A stretch of 64,000 nucleotides of DNA from Nonomuraea sp. PA05 (lineage in GTDB: Bacteria; Actinomycetota; Actinomycetes; Streptosporangiales; Streptosporangiaceae). The stretch covers positions 186,001 through 250,000 of the forward strand of contig NZ_VSEY01000003.1 in assembly GCF_008086045.1 (NCBI RefSeq), in the 5' to 3' direction. Below, in pieces: positions 31,896-41,143 of the stretch (its first letter is position 1; every line of letters starts with the position of its first letter). The translations under genes were made by a program, and so were the position numbers. The notes below the pieces were generated by a model. The model searched no databases. It saw only the letters and a list, made by a program, of their open reading frames with translations, and was not told where the DNA came from.

Positions 31896-33074
31896 GTGAA
31901 CGGACCTTCGCTTGCCCTCCGCCAGCGTTCCCTGGGTGACCCATCGGCCGAGTTCCCGCTGTTCCCGCCACTGACGAGAGGCTGCCCCAAGACCAGCACC
32001 GACGAGATCGCCTACCCGCTGGACGTCGGCTACGACTACGCGAAGGTCGACCGCGGCCTGTTCGACCAGACGCCGGGGCCCGACCTGGCGCGCTGGTCGC
32101 CCCTGCTGCCGCCGCTGGACGCGCCCACGCTCGGCGAGGGCGGCACGCCGCTCCTGCCGTTCGGCGACGTCTACATCAAGGACGAGTCGCGCAACCCGAC
32201 CTGGTCGCACAAGGACCGGCTCAACCGGGTCACCGTGAGCGCCGCCGTCGCCGCGGGCGCGCCCGGCGTGGTCGTGGCCTCCTCCGGCAACCACGGCGCC
32301 TCGGCCGCCGCCTACGCCGCCCGCGCCGGGCTCCGCGCCATCGTGCTGGCCTCCGCGGATTCGCCGCCCGCCGTGCAGTCGTTCGTACGCGCGTACGGGG
32401 CGAAGGTCGTGTCCATGCCCGGCGAGAAGCGGTGGCCGCTGCTGCGGGAGGTCGTCGACCGGCTCGGGTACCACCCGGTCAGCAACCAGACCGTGACGCA
32501 CACCGGGCACCCGTTCGGGCCCGAGGGGTACAAGACGATCGCGTACGAGCTGTTCCTGCAACTAGGCGAGGTGCCCGCGGCCGTGTTCACGCCCACCGGC
32601 TACGCCGAGCTGCTCTACGGGGTGTGGAAGGGGTTCTGCGAGCTGCTGCTGCTCGGGGTGACGGAGAAGGCGCCGCGGATGTTCTCCTGCGAGACGGCCG
32701 CAGGCGGGCCGCACGCCAAGGCGCTGGCCACCGGCGCGCCCGCCGCCGTCGTCGAGCTGGGGCCCACCGACGCGTACGGCGTCGCCGGGTCCGTCGGCGG
32801 GCACCGCGGGGTCGTCGCCGTGCGCGACAGCGGCGGCGAGGCCGTGCTGGTGACCGACGAGGAGATGCGGCGGGCGCAGCGCGAGCTGGCGCGGGCCGGG
32901 CTGTGGCAGGAGCTGTCGGGCACGGCGGGGCTGGCCGGGCACCGCAGGCTGCGCAGGGACTTCGACGGGCCCGTCGTGTGCATCGCCACGTCGAGCGGGT
33001 TCAAGGATCTGGGGGTGGGCGGCGAGCGCTACCCCGTCCTGGAGAACCCGACGCTGGACGACCTCAGGCCCTGA
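31896..33074 (+). CDS. Threonine synthase-like PLP enzyme (fold type II)
   Basis: 392 aa from GTG 31896. The PLP-binding Lys is in WSHKDRLNR (about 110), the phosphate/cofactor loop in ASSGNHGASAAAYA (about 132-145), and VFTPTGYAELLYG resembles the ThrC core. The Cys-rich N-terminal region of ThrC is reduced to an LFPPLTRGCP segment. It could make threonine from O-phosphohomoserine or act on another beta-substituted amino acid; no thr operon is nearby. Confidence 0.82.
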   Translation: MNGPSLALRQRSLGDPSAEFPLFPPLTRGCPKTSTDEIAYPLDVGYDYAKVDRGLFDQTPGPDLARWSPLLPPLDAPTLGEGGTPLLPFGDVYIKDESRNPTWSHKDRLNRVTVSAAVAAGAPGVVVASSGNHGASAAAYAARAGLRAIVLASADSPPAVQSFVRAYGAKVVSMPGEKRWPLLREVVDRLGYHPVSNQTVTHTGHPFGPEGYKTIAYELFLQLGEVPAAVFTPTGYAELLYGVWKGFCELLLLGVTEKAPRMFSCETAAGGPHAKALATGAPAAVVELGPTDAYGVAGSVGGHRGVVAVRDSGGEAVLVTDEEMRRAQRELARAGLWQELSGTAGLAGHRRLRRDFDGPVVCIATSSGFKDLGVGGERYPVLENPTLDDLRP

Positions 33075-33687
33075 GCCAGACGCGCAGCGGGCCGATGGCG
33101 GTGAAGCCGTGCCGCAGCGCGGGGGCCGGGTCGCTCTCGTAGCCGACCAGGGGGCGGCCGGGGAACAGCTCGGCCGCCGTCGCCAGGACGCCGTCCCAGT
33201 CGCCGAACACGTTCGACACGCCCACGGCCGGGCCTGTCGCCGTCAGGACGGCGCCGGAGCCGAGGTCGGGGGCGTGCACGATGGTGGCCTCGTCGAGGAG
33301 CGCGGGCAGGAACAGGCCGCTCAGGCCGCACGCCCGCTCCCACGCGGCGAGGCCTTCCTCGTCCTGGACGACCTGCCACGAGGCGCCCGTCCTGGCGGGG
33401 GCGTCGCGATGGATCCACTGGGCCTCGAACAGCACGTCGAAGCCCGGCAGGTCGAGGGTGGCGAAGCTGTCCTTGATCGACGCGCCCGGGCCCGCGTCGA
33501 GGCGGGGGAGCAGGTCGGCGGCCGTCGCCTCCGGGGAGAGGGTGACCGCGTCGGGGTAGTACGGCGGGGTCCTGGACGGGTTGGTCCAGGTCAGCGGCGT
33601 GAACGTGCCGGGGACGCCGTGCGCGCGGCACATCAGGTCGCACCAGCGCGCGTTGTCCAGGGCCGCCTCGGCCTGCCAGTCGGTCAT
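33064..33687 (-). CDS. Hypothetical 207-aa protein coupled to hrpB
   Basis: ATG 33687 overlaps the hrpB stop (ATGA). Mixed alpha/beta: the N-terminal half (WCDLMCRAHGVPGTFTPLTWTNPSRTPPYYPDAVTL) resembles a domain seen at the N-terminus of some actinomycete GNAT-type acetyltransferases, but no acetyl-CoA motif is present. It overlaps the convergent PLP-enzyme gene by 11 bp. Function unknown. Confidence 0.62.
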   Translation of the reverse strand: MTDWQAEAALDNARWCDLMCRAHGVPGTFTPLTWTNPSRTPPYYPDAVTLSPEATAADLLPRLDAGPGASIKDSFATLDLPGFDVLFEAQWIHRDAPARTGASWQVVQDEEGLAAWERACGLSGLFLPALLDEATIVHAPDLGSGAVLTATGPAVGVSNVFGDWDGVLATAAELFPGRPLVGYESDPAPALRHGFTAIGPLRVWLRA

Positions 33688-36116
33688 GGGGTGTTCCTCT
33701 TGGTGCGGCGGGTGGGCTGGGCGGTGAGCGGGTCCTCCGGCCAGGGGTGCTTGGGGTAGCGGCCGCGCATCTCCGCGCGTACGTGGCGGTAGCCCTCCCG
33801 CCAGAACGAGGCCAGGTCGGCCGTGACGGCGAGGGGGCGGCCCGCCGGGGAGAGCAGATGCACCAGGACGGGGACGCCGGCGATGCGCGGGGTCTCCTGC
33901 CAGCCGAACAGCTCCTGCAGCTTGACCGCCAGCACCGGCTGGTCGCCCGAGTAGTCCAGGCGCACGCTGGAGCCGGTGGGCACCTCGATGCGCTCGGGGG
34001 CCGTCAGGTCGAGGCGTTCGCTCCAGGGGATCAGGCGTCGCAGCGCGGCGGCGACGTCGATGCGCTCCACGTCCGCGCGGCGGCGGGCCCTGCTCAGCTC
34101 GGGCTCCAGCCACTGGTCGGCGAGGGCGACGAGGTCGTCCATCGGGGGCCAGGGGGCGCCGAGCGCGCGGTGGCAGAACGCGAGGCGGTCGCGCAGGTCC
34201 TTGGCCTGTCTCGTCCAGGTGAGCAGGCCCTCGGTGCGCAGGCCGTGCAGGATGGCGTCGCGGACGTCGGCGTTCTTGAGCGGGGTGGCATTCAGTTCGA
34301 TCGCGCCGAGGCGTTCGACGCGGCGGGCCGAGACGTCGCCGCGTCGTTCGCCCGGCGGGACGTGCCAGGTGATCTCGTCCTGGGTGGTGGTGCCGACGGT
34401 CGCTCTCGCGGTGGGCTCGTCGATGACGACGGCCTGGCGGATGCGGGCCGAGGCGGAGCCGGTGGGGCGGTCGGCGATCGCGATGGCCAGCCATTCGGCG
34501 GTCTGGAGCTTGGAGCCGTCCGGGAGCTGGGCCTGGGTGCCGGACGCCATGAGGTAGCCGCCGCCTCGGCGGCGGGCGACCCGTTCGGGGAAGGCCAGGG
34601 CGACCGCCGTCCCGGCCAGCGCGTCTGTTGTGGGGCCGGTGCGGGCGTTCGTGGTGGTGCGGGCGTTCGCGGTGGTGCGGGCGGCTGTGGCGGTTCGGCG
34701 CAGGCGGGCCGTTTCCTGGCGCCAGCGGGCCGGAAAGCCGGCGCCGCCTCGGCGGGCCGCGCGCCAGACCTCCGCCAGGTCGTCGGAGGCGTCCCTGGGG
34801 AGTTGTTCCGACAGCAGGGCGACCACCTCTGCGGCGTCGGGGCCGAGGTCGAGCAGGGCCCTGGCCAGGCGCGGGTGCACGCCGGCGAGCGCCATCCGCC
34901 GCCCCCGCTCCGTCACCCGCGCACGCTCCGCCCCCTCGGTGAGCGCGTCGAGGAGTTCCAGGGTGCGGAGGGCGGCGGACAGGGCTGCGGGCGGCGGCGG
35001 GTCGAGGAGGGCCAGGCCGGACGCGTCCGGCGCGCCCCAGCAGGCCGCCTGCAGCGCGAAGCCCGTCAGGTCGGCGAGCGCGATCTCCGGCCGCGCGTGG
35101 TCGGCCAGCCGCTCGTGCTCGGCCGCCGACCAGCAGCGGTACACCGCGCCAGGAGCCTCGCGGCCCGCGCGGCCGGCGCGCTGGGTGGCCGACGCCTTGG
35201 AGACGCGGACCGTGGTAAGCGAGCCCAGCCCCCTGGCGTGGTCCGTACGGGGCTCGCGGGCCAGCCCCGCGTCCACCACCACGCGCACGCCGGGAACGGT
35301 CAGGCTCGACTCGGCGACCGACGTGGCCAGCACCACCCGGCGCGCCGTCCCCGGGCTCAGCACGGCGTCCTGGACGTGGGCGGGCGCCTGCCCGTGGACT
35401 TGCAGGAGGTGCTCGACGTCGCCCGCCAGCATCCCCGCCACCTTGGCGATCTCGCCGACGCCGGGCAGGAAGCACAGCACGTCGCCGTCCCGCTCGGCCA
35501 GCGCCCGGCGCACGACGGCGGCCACGTGCGACAGCAGCGCGGGATCGACGCGCAGGCCGTGCGGCGGGGCGACCGGGCGCGTTGGCGGGGCCCAGACGGT
35601 CTCCACCGGGTGGGCGGCGCCGGTGGCGGCGACGACGGGGCCGCCGAGCAGGTCGGCCCACGGCTGGGCGTCGGCGGTGGCCGAGGTGGCGAGCAGGCGC
35701 AGGTCGGGGCGGAGCGTCTGGCGTACGTCGAGGAGGAACGCCAGCGCCGTGTCCGCGTCGAGGTGCCGCTCGTGGCACTCGTCGAGGACGACCGCGTCCA
35801 CCCCGGGCAGCTCCTGGTCGCGCTGGAGGCGCTGGAGCAGCACGCCGGTGGTGACGACCTCGACCATGGGGTTGGCGCCGACGTGGCGCTCGCCCCTGAT
35901 GGTGTGGCTGACGCCCATGCGGCGGGCCGCCGCGCGGACGGCGAGCCTGCGCGGCTCGGCGACCACGACCCGCAGGCCCGCCTCGGCCAGTGCCAGGGGG
36001 ACGACGGTGGTCTTGCCGGTGCCGGGTGGAGCCGTCAGGACCGCGCAGCCGTGCCGGTCGAGCGCCGCGAGCAGCTCGGGCAGGACGTGCCGGATGGGCA
36101 GCACCGCATCAGGCAT
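33684..36116 (-). CDS. hrpB: ATP-dependent helicase HrpB
   Basis: 810 aa DEAH-box RNA helicase-like protein. Motif I APPGTGKTTVVPLAL (about 28-42), motif II as DECHER near 113, SATADA (motif III) near 142, then the RecA2 motifs SVAESSLTVPGV and QRAGRAGRE. HA2 and the HrpB C-terminal domain follow (PWSERLDL...PTGSSVRLDY, FWREGYRHVRAEMRGRYPKHPWPEDPL). The length and C-terminal signature match HrpB. Cellular role in actinomycetes is unclear. The start overlaps the end of the arsR-type gene by eight bases. Confidence 0.93.
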   Translation of the reverse strand: MPDAVLPIRHVLPELLAALDRHGCAVLTAPPGTGKTTVVPLALAEAGLRVVVAEPRRLAVRAAARRMGVSHTIRGERHVGANPMVEVVTTGVLLQRLQRDQELPGVDAVVLDECHERHLDADTALAFLLDVRQTLRPDLRLLATSATADAQPWADLLGGPVVAATGAAHPVETVWAPPTRPVAPPHGLRVDPALLSHVAAVVRRALAERDGDVLCFLPGVGEIAKVAGMLAGDVEHLLQVHGQAPAHVQDAVLSPGTARRVVLATSVAESSLTVPGVRVVVDAGLAREPRTDHARGLGSLTTVRVSKASATQRAGRAGREAPGAVYRCWSAAEHERLADHARPEIALADLTGFALQAACWGAPDASGLALLDPPPPAALSAALRTLELLDALTEGAERARVTERGRRMALAGVHPRLARALLDLGPDAAEVVALLSEQLPRDASDDLAEVWRAARRGGAGFPARWRQETARLRRTATAARTTANARTTTNARTGPTTDALAGTAVALAFPERVARRRGGGYLMASGTQAQLPDGSKLQTAEWLAIAIADRPTGSASARIRQAVVIDEPTARATVGTTTQDEITWHVPPGERRGDVSARRVERLGAIELNATPLKNADVRDAILHGLRTEGLLTWTRQAKDLRDRLAFCHRALGAPWPPMDDLVALADQWLEPELSRARRRADVERIDVAAALRRLIPWSERLDLTAPERIEVPTGSSVRLDYSGDQPVLAVKLQELFGWQETPRIAGVPVLVHLLSPAGRPLAVTADLASFWREGYRHVRAEMRGRYPKHPWPEDPLTAQPTRRTKRNTP

Positions 36117-36441
36117 GCGCGGCGGCGGGGACGGGGAGCGTCGCGGTGAGCACCGCGTCGAGCAGGCCGGGGAAGCGGCTCTCCAGGTCGTCGCGGCGCA
36201 GGCTCATGTACTTGAGCCTGCCCTCCTGCTTGGTGAGGACCACGCCGGCCTCGCGCAGTGTGCGGTAGTGGTGCGAGGCGGTCGACTTGTGCACCCCGAG
36301 GTCGTCGCCCGCGACCGTGCACGTCATCTCGCCGGCTGCGGCGAGGCGGCTCACGATCTCAAGACGTACGGGGTCGCTGAGTGCCCGCAGAACCTCCGTG
36401 AGCTGGATGTTCTCCGTGGACGGATGAGGCAGCAGGCGCAT
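36109..36441 (-). CDS. ArsR-family helix-turn-helix regulator
   Basis: 110 aa winged helix: LRALSDPVRLEIVSRLA, CTVAGDDLGVHKSTASHHYRTLREAGVVLTKQEGRLKYMSLRRDDLE. There is no metal-binding CVC pair in the recognition helix, so it may sense something other than a metal. It diverges from an MFS exporter gene with a 16-bp inverted repeat between them, the usual layout for a repressor of its neighbour. Confidence 0.88.
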   Translation of the reverse strand: MRLLPHPSTENIQLTEVLRALSDPVRLEIVSRLAAAGEMTCTVAGDDLGVHKSTASHHYRTLREAGVVLTKQEGRLKYMSLRRDDLESRFPGLLDAVLTATLPVPAAAHA

Positions 36442-36463
36442 GGGGAAACCCTACCTCCGTTTT

Positions 36464-36479
36464 ATTGTTTGACAACAAT
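36464..36479. promoter_or_regulatory. Likely ArsR-family operator
   Basis: ATTGTT and AACAAT form an inverted repeat separated by four bases, overlapping a TTGACA -35-like box (36469-36474) on the MFS side. It sits between the divergent regulator and exporter starts and is conspicuously AT-rich for this genome. Confidence 0.6.
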
Positions 36480-36527
36480 CCAACTATAGGTCAGTTTGAT
36501 GGGCGTCCAACTAATGCTGGAGGCTCC

Positions 36528-37667
36528 ATGAGTTCGCGGCTCTACCCGATGGCCGCCGGGAATTTCGCGATCGGTACGGGCATGTTCGTGACCGCCGGGC
36601 TGCTGCCGCCCATCTCCGCGGACCTGGGGGTCTCCCGGTCCGCGGCGGGGCAGCTCATGACCGTGTTCGCGCTGGCCTACGCCGTGCTGTCGCCGCTGCT
36701 CGCCGCGTTGACCGCCCGGATGTCGCGCAGGACGCTGTTGCTGGTGGCCATGGGGGTGTTCGTGACGGGGAGCGTGCTGACCGCGCTGGCGCCCACGTAC
36801 GCGCTGGTCATGCTGACCCGCGTGATCGCGGCGGCGGGCGCGGCCATGTTCACGCCCACCTCGTCGGCCGTGGCGAACGCGCTGACCGAGCCCGAGCGGC
36901 GCGGCCGGGCGCTGGCGCTGGTGATGGGCGGGCTGAGCGTGTCGTCGGCCATCGGCGTGCCGCTCGGCACCTGGCTGGGCGAGGCGGCCGGATGGCGGGC
37001 CACCCTGTGGATGGTCGCGGGGCTCGGGCTGATCGGCCTGATCGGGGTCGCCGCGCTGGTGCCCGAGGTGCGGATCCCCGTGTCCGGGCGGTTGCGGGAG
37101 CGGTTCGAGCCGCTGCGGGAGCGGCGGGTGCTGGCGGTGATGGTGACGCAGTTGCTGATGTTCGCGGCCGGTTTCACCGCCTACACCTACATCGGGTCGC
37201 TGTTCGACCTGCCGCTGCCCGCGCTGCTGTGGGCGTGGGGGCTGGGCGGCATCGTCGGGAACGCGCTCGGCGGGCGGCTCACCGACGCCTACGGGCCGCG
37301 CCGGATGATCCTCGCCGGGCTGGCCATGTCCGTGGTGTTCCTGGCCCTGGCGCCCGTCGCGAATCTGTCCCTGCCCGTCGCCCTGGCCTGGGGCTTCCTG
37401 TGGGGGGCGACCGGGTGGCTGGTGGCGCCCGCCCAGCAGTTCAGGACCGTCACGGCGGTGCCGGACAACGTGCCGATCGGGCTGGGCCTGCTGTCGTCGG
37501 CGCAGTACTTCGGGCTCTTCGTGGCGGGGCTGGCCGGCGGCGCGGCGCTGGAGGCGTACGGCCGGGTGGGGGTCGTGGTGGTCGCCACCGGGTTCGGGCT
37601 GGTGGCGTTGCTGTTCACCCTGGTCACCTACCGGGGGCAGCCGAAGATGAGCGTGCCCGCTACCTAA
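36528..37667 (+). CDS. MFS exporter (DHA1 type)
   Basis: 379 aa from ATG 36528, with GGAGG at good spacing. Twelve membrane segments; the motif A region reads LAALTARMSRRTLL between helices 2 and 3, with the second-half copy GGRLTDAYGPRRMIL. Members export drugs, sugars or arabinose-like compounds by proton antiport. Probable target of the divergent ArsR-type regulator. Confidence 0.87.
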   Translation: MSSRLYPMAAGNFAIGTGMFVTAGLLPPISADLGVSRSAAGQLMTVFALAYAVLSPLLAALTARMSRRTLLLVAMGVFVTGSVLTALAPTYALVMLTRVIAAAGAAMFTPTSSAVANALTEPERRGRALALVMGGLSVSSAIGVPLGTWLGEAAGWRATLWMVAGLGLIGLIGVAALVPEVRIPVSGRLRERFEPLRERRVLAVMVTQLLMFAAGFTAYTYIGSLFDLPLPALLWAWGLGGIVGNALGGRLTDAYGPRRMILAGLAMSVVFLALAPVANLSLPVALAWGFLWGATGWLVAPAQQFRTVTAVPDNVPIGLGLLSSAQYFGLFVAGLAGGAALEAYGRVGVVVVATGFGLVALLFTLVTYRGQPKMSVPAT

Positions 37668-37700
37668 GTAGGGGGCCGTGCGGGCGGGTCGTTCGCCACA

Positions 37701-38123
37701 ATGATGGATGTGTCCCACGATCCCCTGGCGGGCGACTCCGGCTCGTCGCCCGCGCAGCCGGAGGACGACCCGCGCGACGAGCCCGCGCCCTTCGCCGCCG
37801 TCGTCCTGCTGACGGTCGCCGCGGCGGCGGGCGTCATGGTGCTCGGCGCGCTGGCGCCCTCGGCCCTGAACCTGAAGTTCCTGCTGTTCGGGCCGATCGC
37901 GCTGGTGGTGTTCGAGATCGCCGTGCACGAGGTGTGGTGGAAGCGGTGGTGGGGGGCGATCCCGGGCGCGGTGCTGGGGCTCGCCGCCTACTTCGAGGGC
38001 CGCGCGGCGCTGGCCGACATCGTGGGGGACGGCTGGGCGCATCCGGTCGCGTACGTCACCGCCTGGGCCCTGTTCGCGGCCGTCTTCGCCTGGGCCAGCC
38101 GCTACCCCCGCACGTCAGCCTGA
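37701..38123 (+). CDS. Small membrane protein (140 aa)
   Basis: Acidic, Pro-rich cytoplasmic N-terminus (1-28), then about four hydrophobic segments (roughly 30-50, 58-76, 84-97 and 113-132) with a KRWW motif between them. Function unknown. Follows the MFS gene by 33 bp but without an obvious ribosome site. Confidence 0.6.
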   Translation: MMDVSHDPLAGDSGSSPAQPEDDPRDEPAPFAAVVLLTVAAAAGVMVLGALAPSALNLKFLLFGPIALVVFEIAVHEVWWKRWWGAIPGAVLGLAAYFEGRAALADIVGDGWAHPVAYVTAWALFAAVFAWASRYPRTSA

Positions 38124-38234
38124 TCCGCCCGCCCGCCCGCCCGATCCGTGCGCGGGATCTCCACCTCGGAGGGGACGGCCGGTCGGCCCGCAGGGGGACG
38201 ACTCGCGGCGGCTCGCCCGCCTACGGTCGGCCGC

Positions 38235-38918
38235 ATGTTCAACGATCAGGTGAAGTTCCGCCGCGTCACGGCGGGCACGCTGCTCGTCGTCGCCCCCCTC
38301 CTTCAGGCCGTGGCCGTCGTCGTCGACCCTGGCACCTGGGGCGACGACCGGGAGGCCGTCAGCTTCGGCGACAACCCCGCGCTGGCCCAGACGCAGTCCG
38401 TGCTCTACCACTGGAGCTGGATGCTGATGGCCGTCGCCGTCATCGGCCTGATGCACCTCACCAGGCGCAGGGCCACGCGGCTCGGCCACGTGTCGGGCGT
38501 GCTGGCGGTGATCGGCTACCTCCAGCTCTCCGGGTTGCTGCTGATCGACCCCGTCGAGTGGTATCTGGGGCAGCACAACAGCCCGGAGGAGGCCCAGCGC
38601 ATCCTCGACGAGATGATGAACCTGCCCGGCGTGACCTTCGGCTTTCAGATGCCGTGGATGTTCTTCGGCTTCATCGGGCTGCCGCTGCTGACCGTGGCGG
38701 TGTGGCGGGCCGGCTTCGTGGGGTGGTGGGTGCCGCTGCTGGTGGCCGCCGGATACCTGGGCGGCTTCCTGGTGCCGTACGGGCCGCTGACCGTGCCGTT
38801 CTGGACCGCGCCGGTCGTCGCCCTGGGCTGGACCGGCGTGCGGATCCTGCGCATGGGCGACGCGGCGTGGGCGGGCTACTACGAGGTCAGCCGAGTGCCG
38901 GAATCCAGCCTGCGGTGA
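38235..38918 (+). CDS. Multi-spanning membrane protein (227 aa)
   Basis: About six membrane helices with short loops, including LLVVAPLLQAVAVVVDP, WMLMAVAVIGLM and WVPLLVAAGYLGGFLVPYG. A soluble segment with HNSPEEAQRILDEM lies between helices 3 and 4. No family named. Overlaps the convergent uppP gene by 32 bp. Confidence 0.6.
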   Translation: MFNDQVKFRRVTAGTLLVVAPLLQAVAVVVDPGTWGDDREAVSFGDNPALAQTQSVLYHWSWMLMAVAVIGLMHLTRRRATRLGHVSGVLAVIGYLQLSGLLLIDPVEWYLGQHNSPEEAQRILDEMMNLPGVTFGFQMPWMFFGFIGLPLLTVAVWRAGFVGWWVPLLVAAGYLGGFLVPYGPLTVPFWTAPVVALGWTGVRILRMGDAAWAGYYEVSRVPESSLR

Positions 38919-39717
38919 CCGCCAGGATGATGAAGAAGCCGAGGATGATCCGGTAGATCACGAAGGGCGTGAAGCGGTGGGTGCTGATGTAGCGCAGGAA
39001 CCACGCCACCGCCGCGTACCCCACGATGAACGAGACGATCGTGGCCACGATGGTCGGCCCCCAGGCGGGCGTGCCGGCCTCGCCGATCTCGAACAGCTCC
39101 AGCAGGCCCGAGGCGAAGACGGCGGGCATGGCCAGCAGGAACGAGTACTTGGCCGCGTCCTCGCGCCGGTAGTCGAGCAGCAGGCCGGCCGTCGTCGTGC
39201 CGCCGGAGCGGGACACGCCGGGGATGAGGGCGAGCGCCTGGGCGAAGCCGTAGATGAGGGCGTGGGTGATGCTGAGGTGCTTCTCCAGCGTGAGCTTGTT
39301 GCGGGCGGTGCGGTCGGCGAACCACAGGATGAGCGCGAAGACGATCAGCGTGGTGCCCACCAGGCGCAGGTCGCGGAAGACCGTCTCGATCTGGTCCTTC
39401 AGCACCAGGCCGAGCACGCCGATGGGCAGGGTGCCGATGATGATGTACCAGCCCATGCGGGCCGCCCAGTGGGGGCGCAGCTCCTTGACGAACAGCGAGC
39501 GCGTCCACGTCGAGATGATCTCCCACAGCTCCTTGCGGAAGTAGATCACGACGGCCAGCTCGGTGCCGATCTGGATGACCGCCGTGAACGCCGCTCCCGG
39601 GTCGGGCCAGCCGGCGAAGGCGGAGACCACCCGGATATGGGCGCTGGAGGAGATCGGCAGGAACTCCGTGAGCCCCTGGACCAACCCCAAGATCACCGCT
39701 TCTAGCCAGCCGATCAC
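38887..39717 (-). CDS. uppP: Undecaprenyl-diphosphatase (BacA/UppP family)
   Basis: Recycles the cell-wall lipid carrier by removing one phosphate from undecaprenyl diphosphate in the membrane. 276 aa, the usual length. Motif 1 is GLTEFLPISSSAH near residues 15-27 (Glu and Ser-rich loop), and motif 2 PGVSRSGGTT lies near 165-175; eight membrane helices. GTG 39717 follows GAAAGG. Confers basal bacitracin tolerance when expressed. Confidence 0.94.
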   Translation of the reverse strand: MIGWLEAVILGLVQGLTEFLPISSSAHIRVVSAFAGWPDPGAAFTAVIQIGTELAVVIYFRKELWEIISTWTRSLFVKELRPHWAARMGWYIIIGTLPIGVLGLVLKDQIETVFRDLRLVGTTLIVFALILWFADRTARNKLTLEKHLSITHALIYGFAQALALIPGVSRSGGTTTAGLLLDYRREDAAKYSFLLAMPAVFASGLLELFEIGEAGTPAWGPTIVATIVSFIVGYAAVAWFLRYISTHRFTPFVIYRIILGFFIILAVTAGWIPALG

Positions 39718-39923
39718 GACTACACCTTTCGAGCACGCCGGAGTGATGAGGGTGAGGTTAGCGGAATCGCGGGCCGGGCAATCGCTCTCGTAAGGCGTTG
39801 AGCTGATCGGCCGGTGGATCATCCTCGCAGTTCACCGGGAATTCGCCCGATGTTCCTCCAGGGCTGCCCGTCAGGCCGTGTGTAGGTTGCTTGAGAGGCA
39901 TCCGGCCGGTCCAAGGAGCACCA

Positions 39924-41057
39924 TTGAGCCGCACATCCCTGCCCCTCGTGGAGATCTCCGGCACCCCGCGCGAACGCGGGCGCCAGTACGGTGAGCAGGC
40001 GCGCGAGCGGGTCCAGCGCTCGCTCACCTACTACGCCGAGGCGTTCGGGCACGCCAGCGGCCTGTCGTGGGAGCAGGTCGTGCGGCGCGCGGCGCGCTGG
40101 GCGGGGCCGAGCAAGGCGTTCGCGCCGGAGCTGGTCGAGGAGATGGAGGGCATCGCCGAGGGCGCGGGCGTCGGCTTCCTCGACGTGCTCGCGCTGAACG
40201 CCCGCGGCGAGATCATCTACGACACCACGTTCAGCGCCATGGAGGCCGACGGCTGCACCTCGTTCGCGCTGATGGGCGAGGCGACGGGCGACGGCCACGT
40301 CTACGCCGGGCAGAACTGGGACTGGCGCGAGGGCGTCTCCGGCACGCTGATGGTGCTCAGAGTGGTCCAGCCGGGCCGCCCGACCGTCGTCATGCACGTC
40401 GAGGCGGGGCAGGTGGGGCGGCAGGGCGCCAACTCGGCGGGCATCGCGCTCAACGCCAACGGGCTCGGCGGGCGCTTCGACGACTCGGTGGGCGTGCCGC
40501 AGACGCTGATCAGGCGCAGGGTGCTCGACAGCGGCAACCTCAGCGCCGCGCTGGAGACGCTGACCGGGACCAAGGCCCACATCGCCAGCAACGCGCTGGT
40601 GACGCACCAGGCCGGCTTCGCGATCGACCTGGAGACCACGCCGGGGGCGGTCGGCTGGATGTACCCGGCCCACGGGCTGCTCGTGCACGGCAACCACTAC
40701 CAGGCGTTCGTGCCGCCGCAACTCGCCGCCCACTACCGGCCGAGCGCCGCCGACTCGCTGGTCCGGGTGCCGAGGGCCGAGGGCGGGCTGCGTACGGTGC
40801 GCGAGGCATCAGGCACCGACGAGGCCCGCAAGCGCATCAGGGCCGCCATGTCCGACCACCTCGGCTTCCCCGAGTCCCTCTGCACCCATCCCGACCCGGG
40901 GCAGCCCGCCGTCAAGCGGTGGGCGACTCTGCTGTCGAGCTGCGTCGACCTCACCACGGGCGACTACCTGATCGCGGCCGGGACGCCCTGCGACCACGAG
41001 TACGAGCGCCTGCCGTGGAATCTCTACGACGGGCCGCACGGCGACGCCCGGATCTAG
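39924..41057 (+). CDS. C45-family acyltransferase/peptidase (penicillin acyltransferase-like Ntn hydrolase)
   Basis: 377 aa from TTG 39924, with AAGGAG upstream. GTPRERGRQYGEQARERV near residue 10 and the nucleophile region EADGCTSFAL (Cys near 112) match the isopenicillin N acyltransferase family, which cleaves itself before Cys to expose an N-terminal nucleophile. Later blocks (AGQNWDW, NSAGIALNANGL, HIASNALVTH) fit. Natural substrate unknown; likely an amide or peptide. Confidence 0.85.
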   Translation: MSRTSLPLVEISGTPRERGRQYGEQARERVQRSLTYYAEAFGHASGLSWEQVVRRAARWAGPSKAFAPELVEEMEGIAEGAGVGFLDVLALNARGEIIYDTTFSAMEADGCTSFALMGEATGDGHVYAGQNWDWREGVSGTLMVLRVVQPGRPTVVMHVEAGQVGRQGANSAGIALNANGLGGRFDDSVGVPQTLIRRRVLDSGNLSAALETLTGTKAHIASNALVTHQAGFAIDLETTPGAVGWMYPAHGLLVHGNHYQAFVPPQLAAHYRPSAADSLVRVPRAEGGLRTVREASGTDEARKRIRAAMSDHLGFPESLCTHPDPGQPAVKRWATLLSSCVDLTTGDYLIAAGTPCDHEYERLPWNLYDGPHGDARI

Positions 41058-41143
41058 CGCTTCCAGACGCGCGGTCGAGCTTCCAGACGTGCGGTCCAGC
41101 GTTTCCAGGCGTGCGGTTCAGCTTTTCCAGGCCTGCACGTTCG
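41056..41143. repeat. Tandem repeat of 20-24 bp spanning the 3' end of the NmrA gene
   Basis: Four imperfect units (41056, 41078, 41098 and 41120), each containing TTCCAG(A/G)CG-GCGGT or a close variant. The last unit codes for the C-terminus of the NmrA-like protein, so the extra units are copies of that gene's end lying beyond its stop. Confidence 0.65.

Noticed and set aside
33064..35778. 904-codon leftward frame extending upstream of the 207-aa gene
   Set aside because: The upstream part is an out-of-frame shadow of hrpB; the real start is ATG 33687, set by the ATGA overlap.
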